Below, piece by piece: positions 1 to 3,480 of a DNA stretch of 5,008 nt. This stretch comes from Nanobdellota archaeon (GTDB lineage: Archaea; Nanobdellota; Nanobdellia; Pacearchaeales; GW2011-AR1): positions 1 through 5,008 of the forward strand of contig JAHIVR010000026.1 in NCBI GenBank assembly GCA_018816625.1. Direction: 5' to 3'. The notes beneath the pieces are model-generated. The model searched no databases, was not told the DNA's origin, and saw only the letters and a list, made by a program, of their open reading frames with translations. Each line of letters starts with the position of its first letter. Position 1 is the stretch's first letter. A program made the position numbers and the translations under genes.

Positions 1-99
1 CCTCCACCAGATCCACCTTGGGATTTGAGGCAATTTATATTGGACATAATCAATGCTATTCAGTCATTCTTCTGCACGTATTTTGGATTATGGTGTTAA
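1..99 (+). CDS. C-terminal end of a membrane/secreted protein, paralog of the next gene (partial)
   Basis: The reading frame is open from the first base and stops at TAA 97-99, giving 32 residues. They read as a Pro-Pro-Pro-Asp-Pro linker, WDL, then a hydrophobic helix with two cysteines, the last being the final residue. The same layout ends the following gene: 18 of 32 positions are identical, with no gap. That tells us this is the tail of a tandem paralog, so the missing part probably also has an N-terminal membrane anchor and a beta-rich outer domain; this is inference. The start lies outside the window. The next gene begins one base after this stop, and its ribosome binding site (GGTG, 92-95) lies inside this gene's last codons, so the two are likely co-translated. 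Function unknown. Confidence 0.85.
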   Translation, partial: PPPDPPWDLRQFILDIINAIQSFFCTYFGLWC

Positions 100-100
100 T

Positions 101-649
101 ATGAAAGAAAAGAACATGGTTTGGTTGGTTGCTTTATTTATCATATTTATAGGTTTCCTAGTCCTGACAACATCAAGGACATCATATCAGATAATAGGCG
201 AGGATGTTGTCGGAGTCAATGTTCCTTACATGGCCTCAATATCATTGACAGCCCCAGAACCGCCTGACTCGGACTATTCAGACGGAACCATAACTAAATA
301 TAGGGGGGCAACAAAGATATTGGATGAGTCCAAGAACTATGTGTTTGAGAACCCTGAAATAGACATGGCATCAGAGTTCTTTGTTGATGAGTTGATATGG
401 ACGCCCACTACTGCTGGAAAATATGTGATAATGGCTGTGATAGCCAAACAAACTAATGTTTATGATTTTGATACAATGACATGGCTTGGATGGAGCGGGG
501 AAATCGAAGTCGTGAGAGAGGAGAAAGTAATCACAGTCGAGGGAGTTTCGCCACCACCAGATCCCATATGGGATTTGAAAGCATGGGTACTAGGTATAAT
601 AAACACTATAACTAGTTTTCTCTGTTCAACTTGGGGAATATTCTGCTGA
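101..649 (+). CDS. Membrane-anchored extracellular protein with Pro-rich linker and C-terminal hydrophobic Cys module
   Basis: This 182-aa protein is not a family I can name. Residues 1-6 are charged, 7-24 form one transmembrane segment (or uncleaved signal anchor), about 25-148 form a soluble domain, 151-155 are PPPDP, and 156-182 form a hydrophobic helix with cysteines at 175 and 182. The outer domain is rich in beta-forming residues. It contains WTPTTAGKYVI (100-110), which resembles the W-x-P-x-x-x-G-x-Y strand pair of Ig-like or CARDB-type domains; this is a similarity in pattern only. An in-frame ATG at 53 would lengthen it, but it lies inside the upstream coding sequence. ATG 101 is preferred because GGTG at 92-95 is correctly spaced and it is followed directly by the membrane anchor. 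It could be a surface, pilus-like or virion protein. Confidence 0.88.
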   Translation: MKEKNMVWLVALFIIFIGFLVLTTSRTSYQIIGEDVVGVNVPYMASISLTAPEPPDSDYSDGTITKYRGATKILDESKNYVFENPEIDMASEFFVDELIWTPTTAGKYVIMAVIAKQTNVYDFDTMTWLGWSGEIEVVREEKVITVEGVSPPPDPIWDLKAWVLGIINTITSFLCSTWGIFC

Positions 650-751
650 TTACCATACATTCCATACATTTCTCTTACAAACTAAGCAGAAACCCGTTGG
701 AGTCACTTTTTTCCAACCACAGAAAGGGCATTTATATCTCTCGGTACTCAT
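650..751 (-). CDS. 33-aa zinc-ribbon micro-protein
   Basis: Read on the minus strand, ATG 751-749 to TAA 652-650 encodes 33 residues. The core is CPFCG (residues 8-12) and CLVC (22-25), two CxxC knuckles 10 residues apart. That is the standard zinc-ribbon spacing and unlikely by chance in so short a frame. The second knuckle is followed by KRNVWNVW to the end. Single zinc ribbons of this size are common in archaea and their viruses, with mostly unknown roles in protein or nucleic-acid binding. The stop abuts the stop of the convergent gene (647-649) with no base between. The start lies 5 bases after the stop of the minus-strand ORF upstream, so the two are probably translated together. No strong ribosome binding site is visible. 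Confidence 0.65.
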   Translation of the reverse strand: MSTERYKCPFCGWKKVTPTGFCLVCKRNVWNVW

Positions 752-756
752 GATTT

Positions 757-852
757 TCAACTTTGCTTCAACAGATCTTCTAAATAAAGTCTTAAAATAT
801 CAGTTATTGTTTTTCTCTCTTTAGAAGTCATTTTCATGAGCTTTATCTTCAT
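757..852 (-). CDS. Small helical hypothetical protein upstream of the zinc ribbon
   Basis: A minus-strand frame runs from ATG 852-850 to TGA 759-757 (31 aa). ATG 837-835 (26 aa) is an alternative start. The product is basic at the N-terminus, then amphipathic and helical (TITDILRLYLEDLLKQS). I do not recognise a family. Support comes from context: its stop lies five bases before the zinc-ribbon start on the same strand, and an A/T-only element on the minus strand (892-885) sits where an archaeal TATA box would give a leader of about ten bases for the 852 start. No Shine-Dalgarno sequence is evident. It could instead be non-coding leader for the zinc-ribbon gene. Confidence 0.4.
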   Translation of the reverse strand: MKIKLMKMTSKERKTITDILRLYLEDLLKQS

Positions 853-884
853 CTCAGGAGTGACCCTAATTCCTATATGTTTAG

Positions 885-892
885 TATATTTT
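885..892 (-). promoter_or_regulatory. Possible TATA box for the minus-strand genes
   Basis: The minus strand reads AAAATATA here. An archaeal promoter centred here would start transcription near 862, about ten bases before ATG 852. Another A/T-rich candidate lies at about 911-923. Position and composition are the only evidence. Confidence 0.3.
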
Positions 893-942
893 GCAGGTTT
901 TGAATATGGCATAATATTATATAGTTTCACCAGTATTTATAT

Positions 943-977
943 GTTTTACATTGTAAAACTGTTTTACATTGTAAAAC
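943..977. promoter_or_regulatory. Two tandem 17-bp palindromes, candidate operator pair
   Basis: GTTTTACATTGTAAAAC occurs identically at 943-959 and 961-977, a period of 18 bp. Each copy is a perfect inverted repeat with 8-bp arms (GTTTTACA / TGTAAAAC) around one central base. Tandem palindromes of this size suit binding of two dimers of a small regulator such as the ribbon-helix-helix protein encoded at 1090. The pairing of that protein with these sites is inference. Confidence 0.7.
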
Positions 978-1021
978 ATTATCACATCATAGCATTTTCA
1001 CTAATATTCAGTATATTAATG

Positions 1022-1037
1022 CACTATAACTATAGTG
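1022..1037. promoter_or_regulatory. 16-bp palindrome upstream of the TATA-like element
   Basis: CACTATA-AC-TATAGTG has perfect 7-bp arms and a 2-base centre. It ends a few bases above the A/T run at 1044-1061. A half-site match, ACTATAG, recurs at 1074-1080, just before the 1090 start codon. Its place next to the presumed promoter suggests an operator, distinct in sequence from the GTTTTACA pair. Confidence 0.5.
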
Positions 1038-1043
1038 TTGTAG

Positions 1044-1061
1044 TATATATATATTTAAATA
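1044..1061 (+). promoter_or_regulatory. TATA-box region for the plus-strand series
   Basis: An 18-base run of only A and T, containing TATATATA and TTTAAATA, is centred about 35 bases before ATG 1090. An archaeal start site 25-30 bases downstream would fall near 1080. The first mRNA would then have a very short leader, which agrees with the absence of a Shine-Dalgarno sequence before 1090. The run also lies between inverted 7-mers AGTATAT (1042-1048) and ATATACT (1059-1065). Confidence 0.5.
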
Positions 1062-1089
1062 TACTGCAATAGAACTATAGATAGATATT

Positions 1090-1227
1090 ATGAAAGTTAG
1101 AAACGGTAGAAAAACATTGTGGGTTAAGATAGAGACTTGGAAAACCCTGAAAAGAAAACAATTAGAAGGGGGGTTTGACACAATGGATCAACTGATTAAT
1201 CATTTAATTGGGAAGGTGAAAAAATAA
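1090..1227 (+). CDS. Ribbon-helix-helix (MetJ/Arc-like) DNA-binding protein
   Basis: A 45-aa protein with the size and secondary-structure order of a minimal ribbon-helix-helix regulator. It has a basic N-terminal strand (KTLWVKI, residues 8-14), helix A (about 15-27), a turn with GGF (27-29), and helix B (about 31-43, TMDQLINHLIGKV). In this family the strands of two subunits pair and insert into the DNA major groove, with dimers binding tandem palindromes. Two such palindromes lie 113-147 bases upstream, and another sits closer to the presumed promoter, so autoregulation and control of the divergent genes is a reasonable inference. It is the first gene of the plus-strand series. The next ORF overlaps its stop by one base (TAATG). 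The family call rests on pattern, not on a database match. Confidence 0.72.
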   Translation: MKVRNGRKTLWVKIETWKTLKRKQLEGGFDTMDQLINHLIGKVKK

Positions 1228-1325
1228 TGTGCTATGATGTATTTTTAAGCGGGACAAGATTGCATTTTTTAGAACAAGTGGAAAAAGCGGTGGAATGCGA
1301 AATGCTCAAGGGCCCTGAAGCATAG
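1227..1325 (+). CDS. 32-aa micro-ORF translationally coupled to the RHH gene
   Basis: The ATG shares its A with the TAA stop of the preceding gene (TAATG). A good ribosome binding site (GGAAGGTGA, 1211-1219) lies in that gene's last codons. The product has cysteines at 2 and 24 and a probable helix over residues 11-27. No family is recognised. Its last codons coincide with the 5' strand of a long RNA helix (1305-1313), so its 3' end may be constrained by RNA structure rather than protein. Confidence 0.42.
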   Translation: MCYDVFLSGTRLHFLEQVEKAVECEMLKGPEA

Positions 1326-1403
1326 TTTATGCAAGTCCTTTCGGATAAATTCACCTTTAGATGTTAGGAAAGCCCTTGAGTAAAACTTTTAGGAAAAGTT
1401 TTA
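1305..1403 (+). ncRNA. Candidate structured RNA element
   Basis: CTCAAGGGC (1305-1313) is perfectly complementary to GCCCTTGAG (1372-1380), a 9-bp, GC-containing helix closing 58 bases. Inside is a small hairpin (GCATA 1320-1324 with TATGC 1328-1332). Immediately after the long helix comes a perfect 10-bp hairpin, TAAAACTTTT (1381-1390) with AAAAGTTTTA (1394-1403) around an AGG loop, so the two helices could stack end to end. Further 3', CCCAG (1417-1421) can pair with CTGGG (1432-1436), or GGGG (1434-1437) with CCCC (1448-1451), but not both. The region is not a tRNA: no T-arm consensus is present. It could be a processed small RNA, a cis-acting mRNA element or a transcript-stability structure. 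Confidence 0.45.
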
Positions 1404-1464
1404 TCAAAAACACGAGCCCAGTTCAGGGGATCTGGGGCAAACCAAAACCCCGAATGTGATAATT

Positions 1465-1644
1465 ATGAAAACAAACAAGCTTGATAAATTGGAGAAAGAG
1501 ATACGAGAAGAGTTTGATAAATGTATGGCTAACTTAAATAATCCTGTAAGTTATAAAAGAGGTGCTTATGGGATTAGATTAAAGCAAATGATAAGTGATT
1601 TCAAATGGGTTCTCACCAAGATAGAGGAGTTGAAAAAAGAGTGA
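1465..1644 (+). CDS. 59-aa charged coiled-coil-like protein
   Basis: A Lys/Glu-rich protein, helical at both ends (residues 1-26 and about 39-59), with heptad-like spacing of Leu/Ile and a short central break (NNPVSYKRGAYG). I do not recognise it. A GTG at 1456 would add three residues, but ATG 1465 is favoured because GTGAT (1456-1460) then serves as a short Shine-Dalgarno sequence. The gene ends GAGTGAG, which also supplies the ribosome binding site of the next gene eight bases on. It could be a small DNA- or protein-binding adaptor; that is guesswork. Confidence 0.7.
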   Translation: MKTNKLDKLEKEIREEFDKCMANLNNPVSYKRGAYGIRLKQMISDFKWVLTKIEELKKE

Positions 1645-1652
1645 GCAAAATA

Positions 1653-1754
1653 ATGCAACCTCAATGCATGAGTTGTTATATGTATTGGCATCAACGTTGC
1701 GAGGGTTGTGAGAACAATCCCAAGATGTTTGAATGCAAGAACTGGAGTCATTAA
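1653..1754 (+). CDS. 33-aa Cys-rich (probable zinc-binding) micro-protein
   Basis: The frame encodes CMSC (residues 5-8), CEGC (16-19), then Cys 28 and His 33, so six or more potential metal ligands in 33 residues. Two CxxC pairs separated by seven residues suggest one compact zinc site. The ribosome binding site GAGTGAG (1641-1647) lies six bases before the ATG and overlaps the end of the previous gene. The next gene starts one base after its stop. No named family is recognised, but the Cys pattern and tight packing support a real gene. Confidence 0.6.
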   Translation: MQPQCMSCYMYWHQRCEGCENNPKMFECKNWSH

Positions 1755-1755
1755 T

Positions 1756-1905
1756 ATGAAAAGAGAATTGAAAACCGCATACGAGATAATGATGAAACCT
1801 CTTGTTGAGGATATTAAGGGGAATGACACGCTCCAGATAGCTTTGGTGTTCTTTGTGGGAACGCTGGTAATAATAGCTGCTTATAGTGTTTTGGGGCTAT
1901 GGTAA
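1756..1905 (+). CDS. 49-aa single-pass membrane protein
   Basis: The N-terminal 25 residues are charged and probably helical. Residues 26-48 form one strongly hydrophobic segment, and the chain ends in Trp, so this looks like a tail-anchored protein with the N-terminus in the cytoplasm. An in-frame ATG at 1708 lies within the Cys-rich gene and is rejected. ATG 1756 follows that stop by one base and has GGAG (1744-1747) upstream. Its stop begins the 9-mer TAACGAATA, which recurs exactly at the stop of the next gene. Small tail-anchored proteins are common in archaeal viral clusters; no function is assigned. Confidence 0.68.
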   Translation: MKRELKTAYEIMMKPLVEDIKGNDTLQIALVFFVGTLVIIAAYSVLGLW

Positions 1906-1923
1906 CGAATATGGTAGATATTA

Positions 1924-2103
1924 ATGACACGAAAAAATGAAGGCATAGATAAATTTGAATTTTTCAGTATTGTTTTTAATTTAACTTTAACAGCCATTAT
2001 GTTCCTAATTGATAATACAGACGGCATACTCTTTTTTGGTTTTTTGACTTTATTTTTATTAATTTTGAACCTTGATGAAATTAAATATGGGTGGAAAAAG
2101 TAA
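1924..2103 (+). CDS. 59-aa two-TM membrane protein
   Basis: A 59-codon frame from ATG 1924 to TAA 2101-2103. After a charged start (MTRKNEGIDKFEF) there are hydrophobic segments at about 12-29 and 35-50, separated by a short polar turn (IDNTDG), then a charged tail ending GWKK. That is a hairpin membrane protein with both ends in the cytoplasm by the positive-inside rule. A weak GGTAGAT (1913-1919) lies before the start. It is more T-rich than the genes before it. No family is recognised. Confidence 0.6.
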   Translation: MTRKNEGIDKFEFFSIVFNLTLTAIMFLIDNTDGILFFGFLTLFLLILNLDEIKYGWKK

Positions 2104-2113
2104 CGAATACTAG

Positions 2114-2158
2114 GTGTTCAACAGAAAACTAAAAAAATTGTCAGAGGTGAGCAAGTGA
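2114..2158 (+). pseudogene. Orphan C-terminal tail (KLKKLSEVSK) of a lost cassette gene
   Basis: Between the TAA at 2101 and the GTG at 2155 no complete gene fits. The frame that ends at TGA 2156-2158 reads back only to a TAG at 2111-2113. Its last ten residues, KLKKLSEVSK, match the end of the zinc-binding protein at 3136-3333 (ELKKLSEVSK), including the TGA/GTG overlap with the next gene. I read it as the leftover 3' end of a deleted gene, kept because it carries the next gene's ribosome binding site. It could also be a 14-codon leader peptide starting at GTG 2114. Confidence 0.5.
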
Positions 2159-2159
2159 A
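2123..2159 (+). repeat. Junction repeat copy 1
   Basis: AACTAAAAAAATT at 2127-2139, followed by TCAGAGGTGAGCAAGTGA. It matches copy 4 (3298-3334) at 35 of 37 bases. GAGGTGAG (2144-2151) is the ribosome binding site for the GTG at 2155. Confidence 0.8.
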
Positions 2160-2418
2160 AAAGAAAAAAGATGCTTTAGATAAGCTAATTGTAAAAAACC
2201 CTTTTTATTTTAGGTTTGGAAAATATGAGTTTGTAAGTTATGGTAAAAATTATAGAGAAGCAGTTAGAAGAATAGCAACACAAATTCAATATAAATTCAA
2301 GAGATTGAAAGGATTGCCACTACTTGTCCAAATTGAACATAAAAAGAAAATAACTTGGTGGGATATAAGGGAATTTCTCAAAGAAGCAGGAATAAAAATT
2401 AAGATTATAAAGAACTAA
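2155..2418 (+). CDS. 87-aa basic hypothetical protein
   Basis: GTG start with an excellent ribosome binding site (GAGGTGAG, three bases before it), overlapping the TGA of the orphan tail by four bases (GTGA). The protein is very Lys-rich, starting with KKKK. It has an alternating beta-like segment (FYFRFGKYEFVSYG, 17-30), a basic helix (33-52), a strand (LPLLVQIEH) and a last helix plus strand (WWDIREFLKEAGIKIKII). An alpha/beta nucleic-acid-binding fold is plausible, but I recognise no family. The stop codon is formed by the junction repeat itself (AAC-TAA) in a frame different from the one coding ELKKL elsewhere, so this gene was joined to the repeat without using it as a protein tail. Confidence 0.75.
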   Translation: MKKKKDALDKLIVKNPFYFRFGKYEFVSYGKNYREAVRRIATQIQYKFKRLKGLPLLVQIEHKKKITWWDIREFLKEAGIKIKIIKN

Positions 2419-2445
2419 AAAAATTGGAGACGGTGAGTTAGAATG
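2412..2445 (+). repeat. Junction repeat copy 2
   Basis: AACTAAAAAAATT at 2413-2425, then GGAGACGGTGAG and the ATG at 2443. Apart from a 3-base gap it closely matches copy 5 (3444-3474). CGGTGAG (2431-2437) is the ribosome binding site of the radical-SAM gene. Confidence 0.78.
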
Positions 2446-3135
2446 CTACAAGAAACAGTAAAATTGACTAAATCATATAGTTATGGTTCATATAATAAAT
2501 TTAATGAGAGTGAGCAATGGATCAGAATGACAGAAGGTTGTCCACACAATCATTCTTATTGTGCAGAACCAACTGAAATTAAAGTGTTTGGAATACCTGA
2601 AATCATTAGAAATAAAGTGAAAATTCTTGATATGAATTTATTATGCAAACCACAAGCATTAGATTTCATTAAAGAATTAGGTTCTAAAAGAGTTAATAAT
2701 AAAGTTGTCTATTATGAGTTTGTTTGTGGCATAGATTACAGGTTTCTAACACAGGAAATAGCTAATGCTCTAAAAGAAAACAGATTCAAAAGAATGAGAA
2801 TGGCATGGGATTTTGGAATGGATCAACAATATAAAATAAGAGATGCCTTGAAAATGCTTCTTAAAGCAGGTTATAGACCAAACGATATTATGTTTTTTAT
2901 GATATGTAATTGGAAAATACCTTATAAAGAATGTTGCCAAAAATTAGATCTTTGTAAAGTTTGGAACACTAAAGTAGATGATTGTTATTTTGACAATCAA
3001 TTATCTCCTAACATAAAACCTATTTGGTGGACTATGGGAGAAATCAAAACCTTTAGAAGAAAGGTTAGAAAGCATAATCAATTAGTCAATTTTAAAATTG
3101 ATCCAGAACTAAAAAAATTGTCAAAGGTGAGTTGA
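2443..3135 (+). CDS. Viral/phage-type radical-SAM-like protein with CxxxHxxC in place of CxxxCxxC
   Basis: A 230-aa protein with the order of motifs seen in short radical-SAM proteins of phages and uncultivated archaea. TEGCPHNHSYC lies at the cluster position (Cys33, His37, Cys40). It is followed by a GIDYR strand (96-100) with a TQEIANAL helix, an RMRMAWD strand (118-123), helix ALKMLLKAGY (135-144), strand IMFFMICNW (149-157), CYFDN (181-185) and a basic C-terminal arm. Classic family members hold a [4Fe-4S] cluster with Cys-x3-Cys-x2-Cys and cleave S-adenosylmethionine. Here the middle ligand is CAT (His) at 2551-2553, two base changes from TGT. The protein may bind the cluster through His, bind another metal, or be catalytically dead. 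The tail ELKKLSKVS is encoded by junction repeat 3. Start: ATG with CGGTGAG five bases upstream. Substrate unknown. Confidence 0.7.
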   Translation: MLQETVKLTKSYSYGSYNKFNESEQWIRMTEGCPHNHSYCAEPTEIKVFGIPEIIRNKVKILDMNLLCKPQALDFIKELGSKRVNNKVVYYEFVCGIDYRFLTQEIANALKENRFKRMRMAWDFGMDQQYKIRDALKMLLKAGYRPNDIMFFMICNWKIPYKECCQKLDLCKVWNTKVDDCYFDNQLSPNIKPIWWTMGEIKTFRRKVRKHNQLVNFKIDPELKKLSKVS

Positions 3136-3138
3136 ATT
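3106..3138 (+). repeat. Junction repeat copy 3
   Basis: AACTAAAAAAATT at 3107-3119, then GTCAAAGGTGAGTTGA. It encodes the last residues of the radical-SAM protein and supplies AAAGGTGAG for the next frame. At the position where copies 2 and 5 have ATG, this copy has ATT (3136-3138). Confidence 0.75.
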
Positions 3139-3333
3139 CCAATACATTTTGTTAAATGGAGAACATATTCGGGGTTTAATCCCAAAGGAAAGAAAGTAAG
3201 GTTTAAGTATTTAGATTATTTATGTAATTCGGCTTGTGGTATAACAAAGAAAAAAGCTACAAGAGATAAATCTAAAGTTACTTGTAAGAATTGTTTAAGA
3301 GAACTAAAAAAATTATCAGAGGTGAGCAAGTGA
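3136..3333 (+). CDS. 65-aa phage-type zinc-binding protein, apparently started at ATT
   Basis: The frame has the plan of a small zinc-binding family common in phages: an early His (HFVKW, His4), a middle Cys-Gly (CNSACG, 30-35) and a late VTCxxCL (48-54), giving His/Cys/Cys/Cys ligands. It runs from just after the TGA at 3133-3135 to TGA 3331-3333, in the same frame as the radical-SAM gene, and contains no in-frame ATG, GTG or TTG. The first codon, ATT, sits four bases after GGTGAG, matching the spacing at the other junctions. So an ATT (AUU) start is the simplest reading. TGA readthrough from the radical-SAM gene, or a start codon lost by mutation, are alternatives. The C-terminus LRELKKLSEVSK lies in junction repeat 4. 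It overlaps the next gene by four bases (GTGA). Confidence 0.6.
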   Translation: MPIHFVKWRTYSGFNPKGKKVRFKYLDYLCNSACGITKKKATRDKSKVTCKNCLRELKKLSEVSK

Positions 3334-3334
3334 A
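3298..3334 (+). repeat. Junction repeat copy 4
   Basis: AACTAAAAAAATT at 3302-3314, then ATCAGAGGTGAGCAAGTGA. Nearly identical to copy 1. It holds the tail of the zinc-binding gene, GAGGTGAG, and the overlapping GTG start at 3330. The next bases (AACTGGA) also follow copy 5. Confidence 0.8.
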
Positions 3335-3470
3335 CTGGATAAAATGTTATGAAATTAATTGCCCATTTGCAGGTAAAGGGTGTGCTACATATTTTGGAGA
3401 ACCTGTATGTCATGGTGATATATGTAAATTAGTTGAAGAAGGGAAACTAAAAAAATTAGAGATGGTTTAG
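3330..3470 (+). CDS. 46-aa Cys-rich micro-protein
   Basis: GTG start overlapping the previous TGA by four bases, with GAGGTGAG three bases upstream. The product has Cys at 6, 11, 18, 27 and 32 and His at 28, probably one metal site or disulfide-linked knot. The residues between are polar with a GKGC turn, and there is no signal peptide, so cytoplasmic zinc binding is more likely. The tail GKLKKLEMV is encoded by junction repeat 5. The N-terminus (MNW) and its DNA (GAACTGGA) are shared with the unrelated two-TM gene that follows, so the joint similarity reaches into the coding start. No named family is recognised. Confidence 0.62.
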   Translation: MNWIKCYEINCPFAGKGCATYFGEPVCHGDICKLVEEGKLKKLEMV

Positions 3471-3480
3471 AATGAACTGG
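3444..3480 (+). repeat. Junction repeat copy 5
   Basis: AACTAAAAAAATT at 3445-3457, then AGAGATGGTTTAGAATG and GAACTGG. It lacks three bases of the ribosome binding site present in copy 2, so the site before ATG 3472 is reduced to GATGGT. It is the last copy and coincides with the change to more GC-rich sequence. Confidence 0.75.

Larger units (their letters stand above)
853..1089. promoter_or_regulatory. Divergent intergenic control region
   Basis: This A/T-rich stretch separates the minus-strand pair from the plus-strand series. It contains a tandem pair of palindromes (943-977), another palindrome (1022-1037), and TATA-like elements facing each way. A 78-codon plus-strand frame crosses it (836-1072). 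I take that frame as spurious: it is low-complexity, its repeated FYIVK comes from the DNA palindromes, and no ribosome binding site precedes it. Confidence 0.6.

Noticed and set aside
53..100. Earlier in-frame start for the membrane protein
   Set aside because: Lies inside the upstream paralog's coding sequence and would put 16 non-signal residues before the membrane anchor; ATG 101 has a good ribosome binding site.
836..1072. 78-codon plus-strand hydrophobic frame
   Set aside because: A/T-rich low complexity; its repeated FYIVK comes from the DNA palindromes at 943-977; no ribosome binding site; overlaps the likely control region and the minus-strand ORF.
1305..1380. tRNA gene, because the closed helix spans 76 bases
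   Set aside because: No T-arm consensus, no anticodon arm and no D-arm pairing fit inside the helix.
1361..1459. 32-codon basic plus-strand frame (MLGKPLSKTF...)
   Set aside because: No ribosome binding site, and the whole frame lies over the predicted RNA stems, whose complementarity explains the sequence better. Not excluded as a micro-protein.
1566..1829. 87-codon minus-strand frame across three small genes
   Set aside because: Crosses three plus-strand genes that have their own ribosome binding sites; no motif and no binding site of its own.
3216..3413. 65-codon minus-strand frame
   Set aside because: Antisense to two Cys-rich genes joined by a GTGA overlap; no supporting start signal.
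2123..3480. CRISPR array suggested by the repeats
   Set aside because: Only five copies with spacing of 111-694 bases, not palindromic, intervals are protein-coding, and no cas gene is present.
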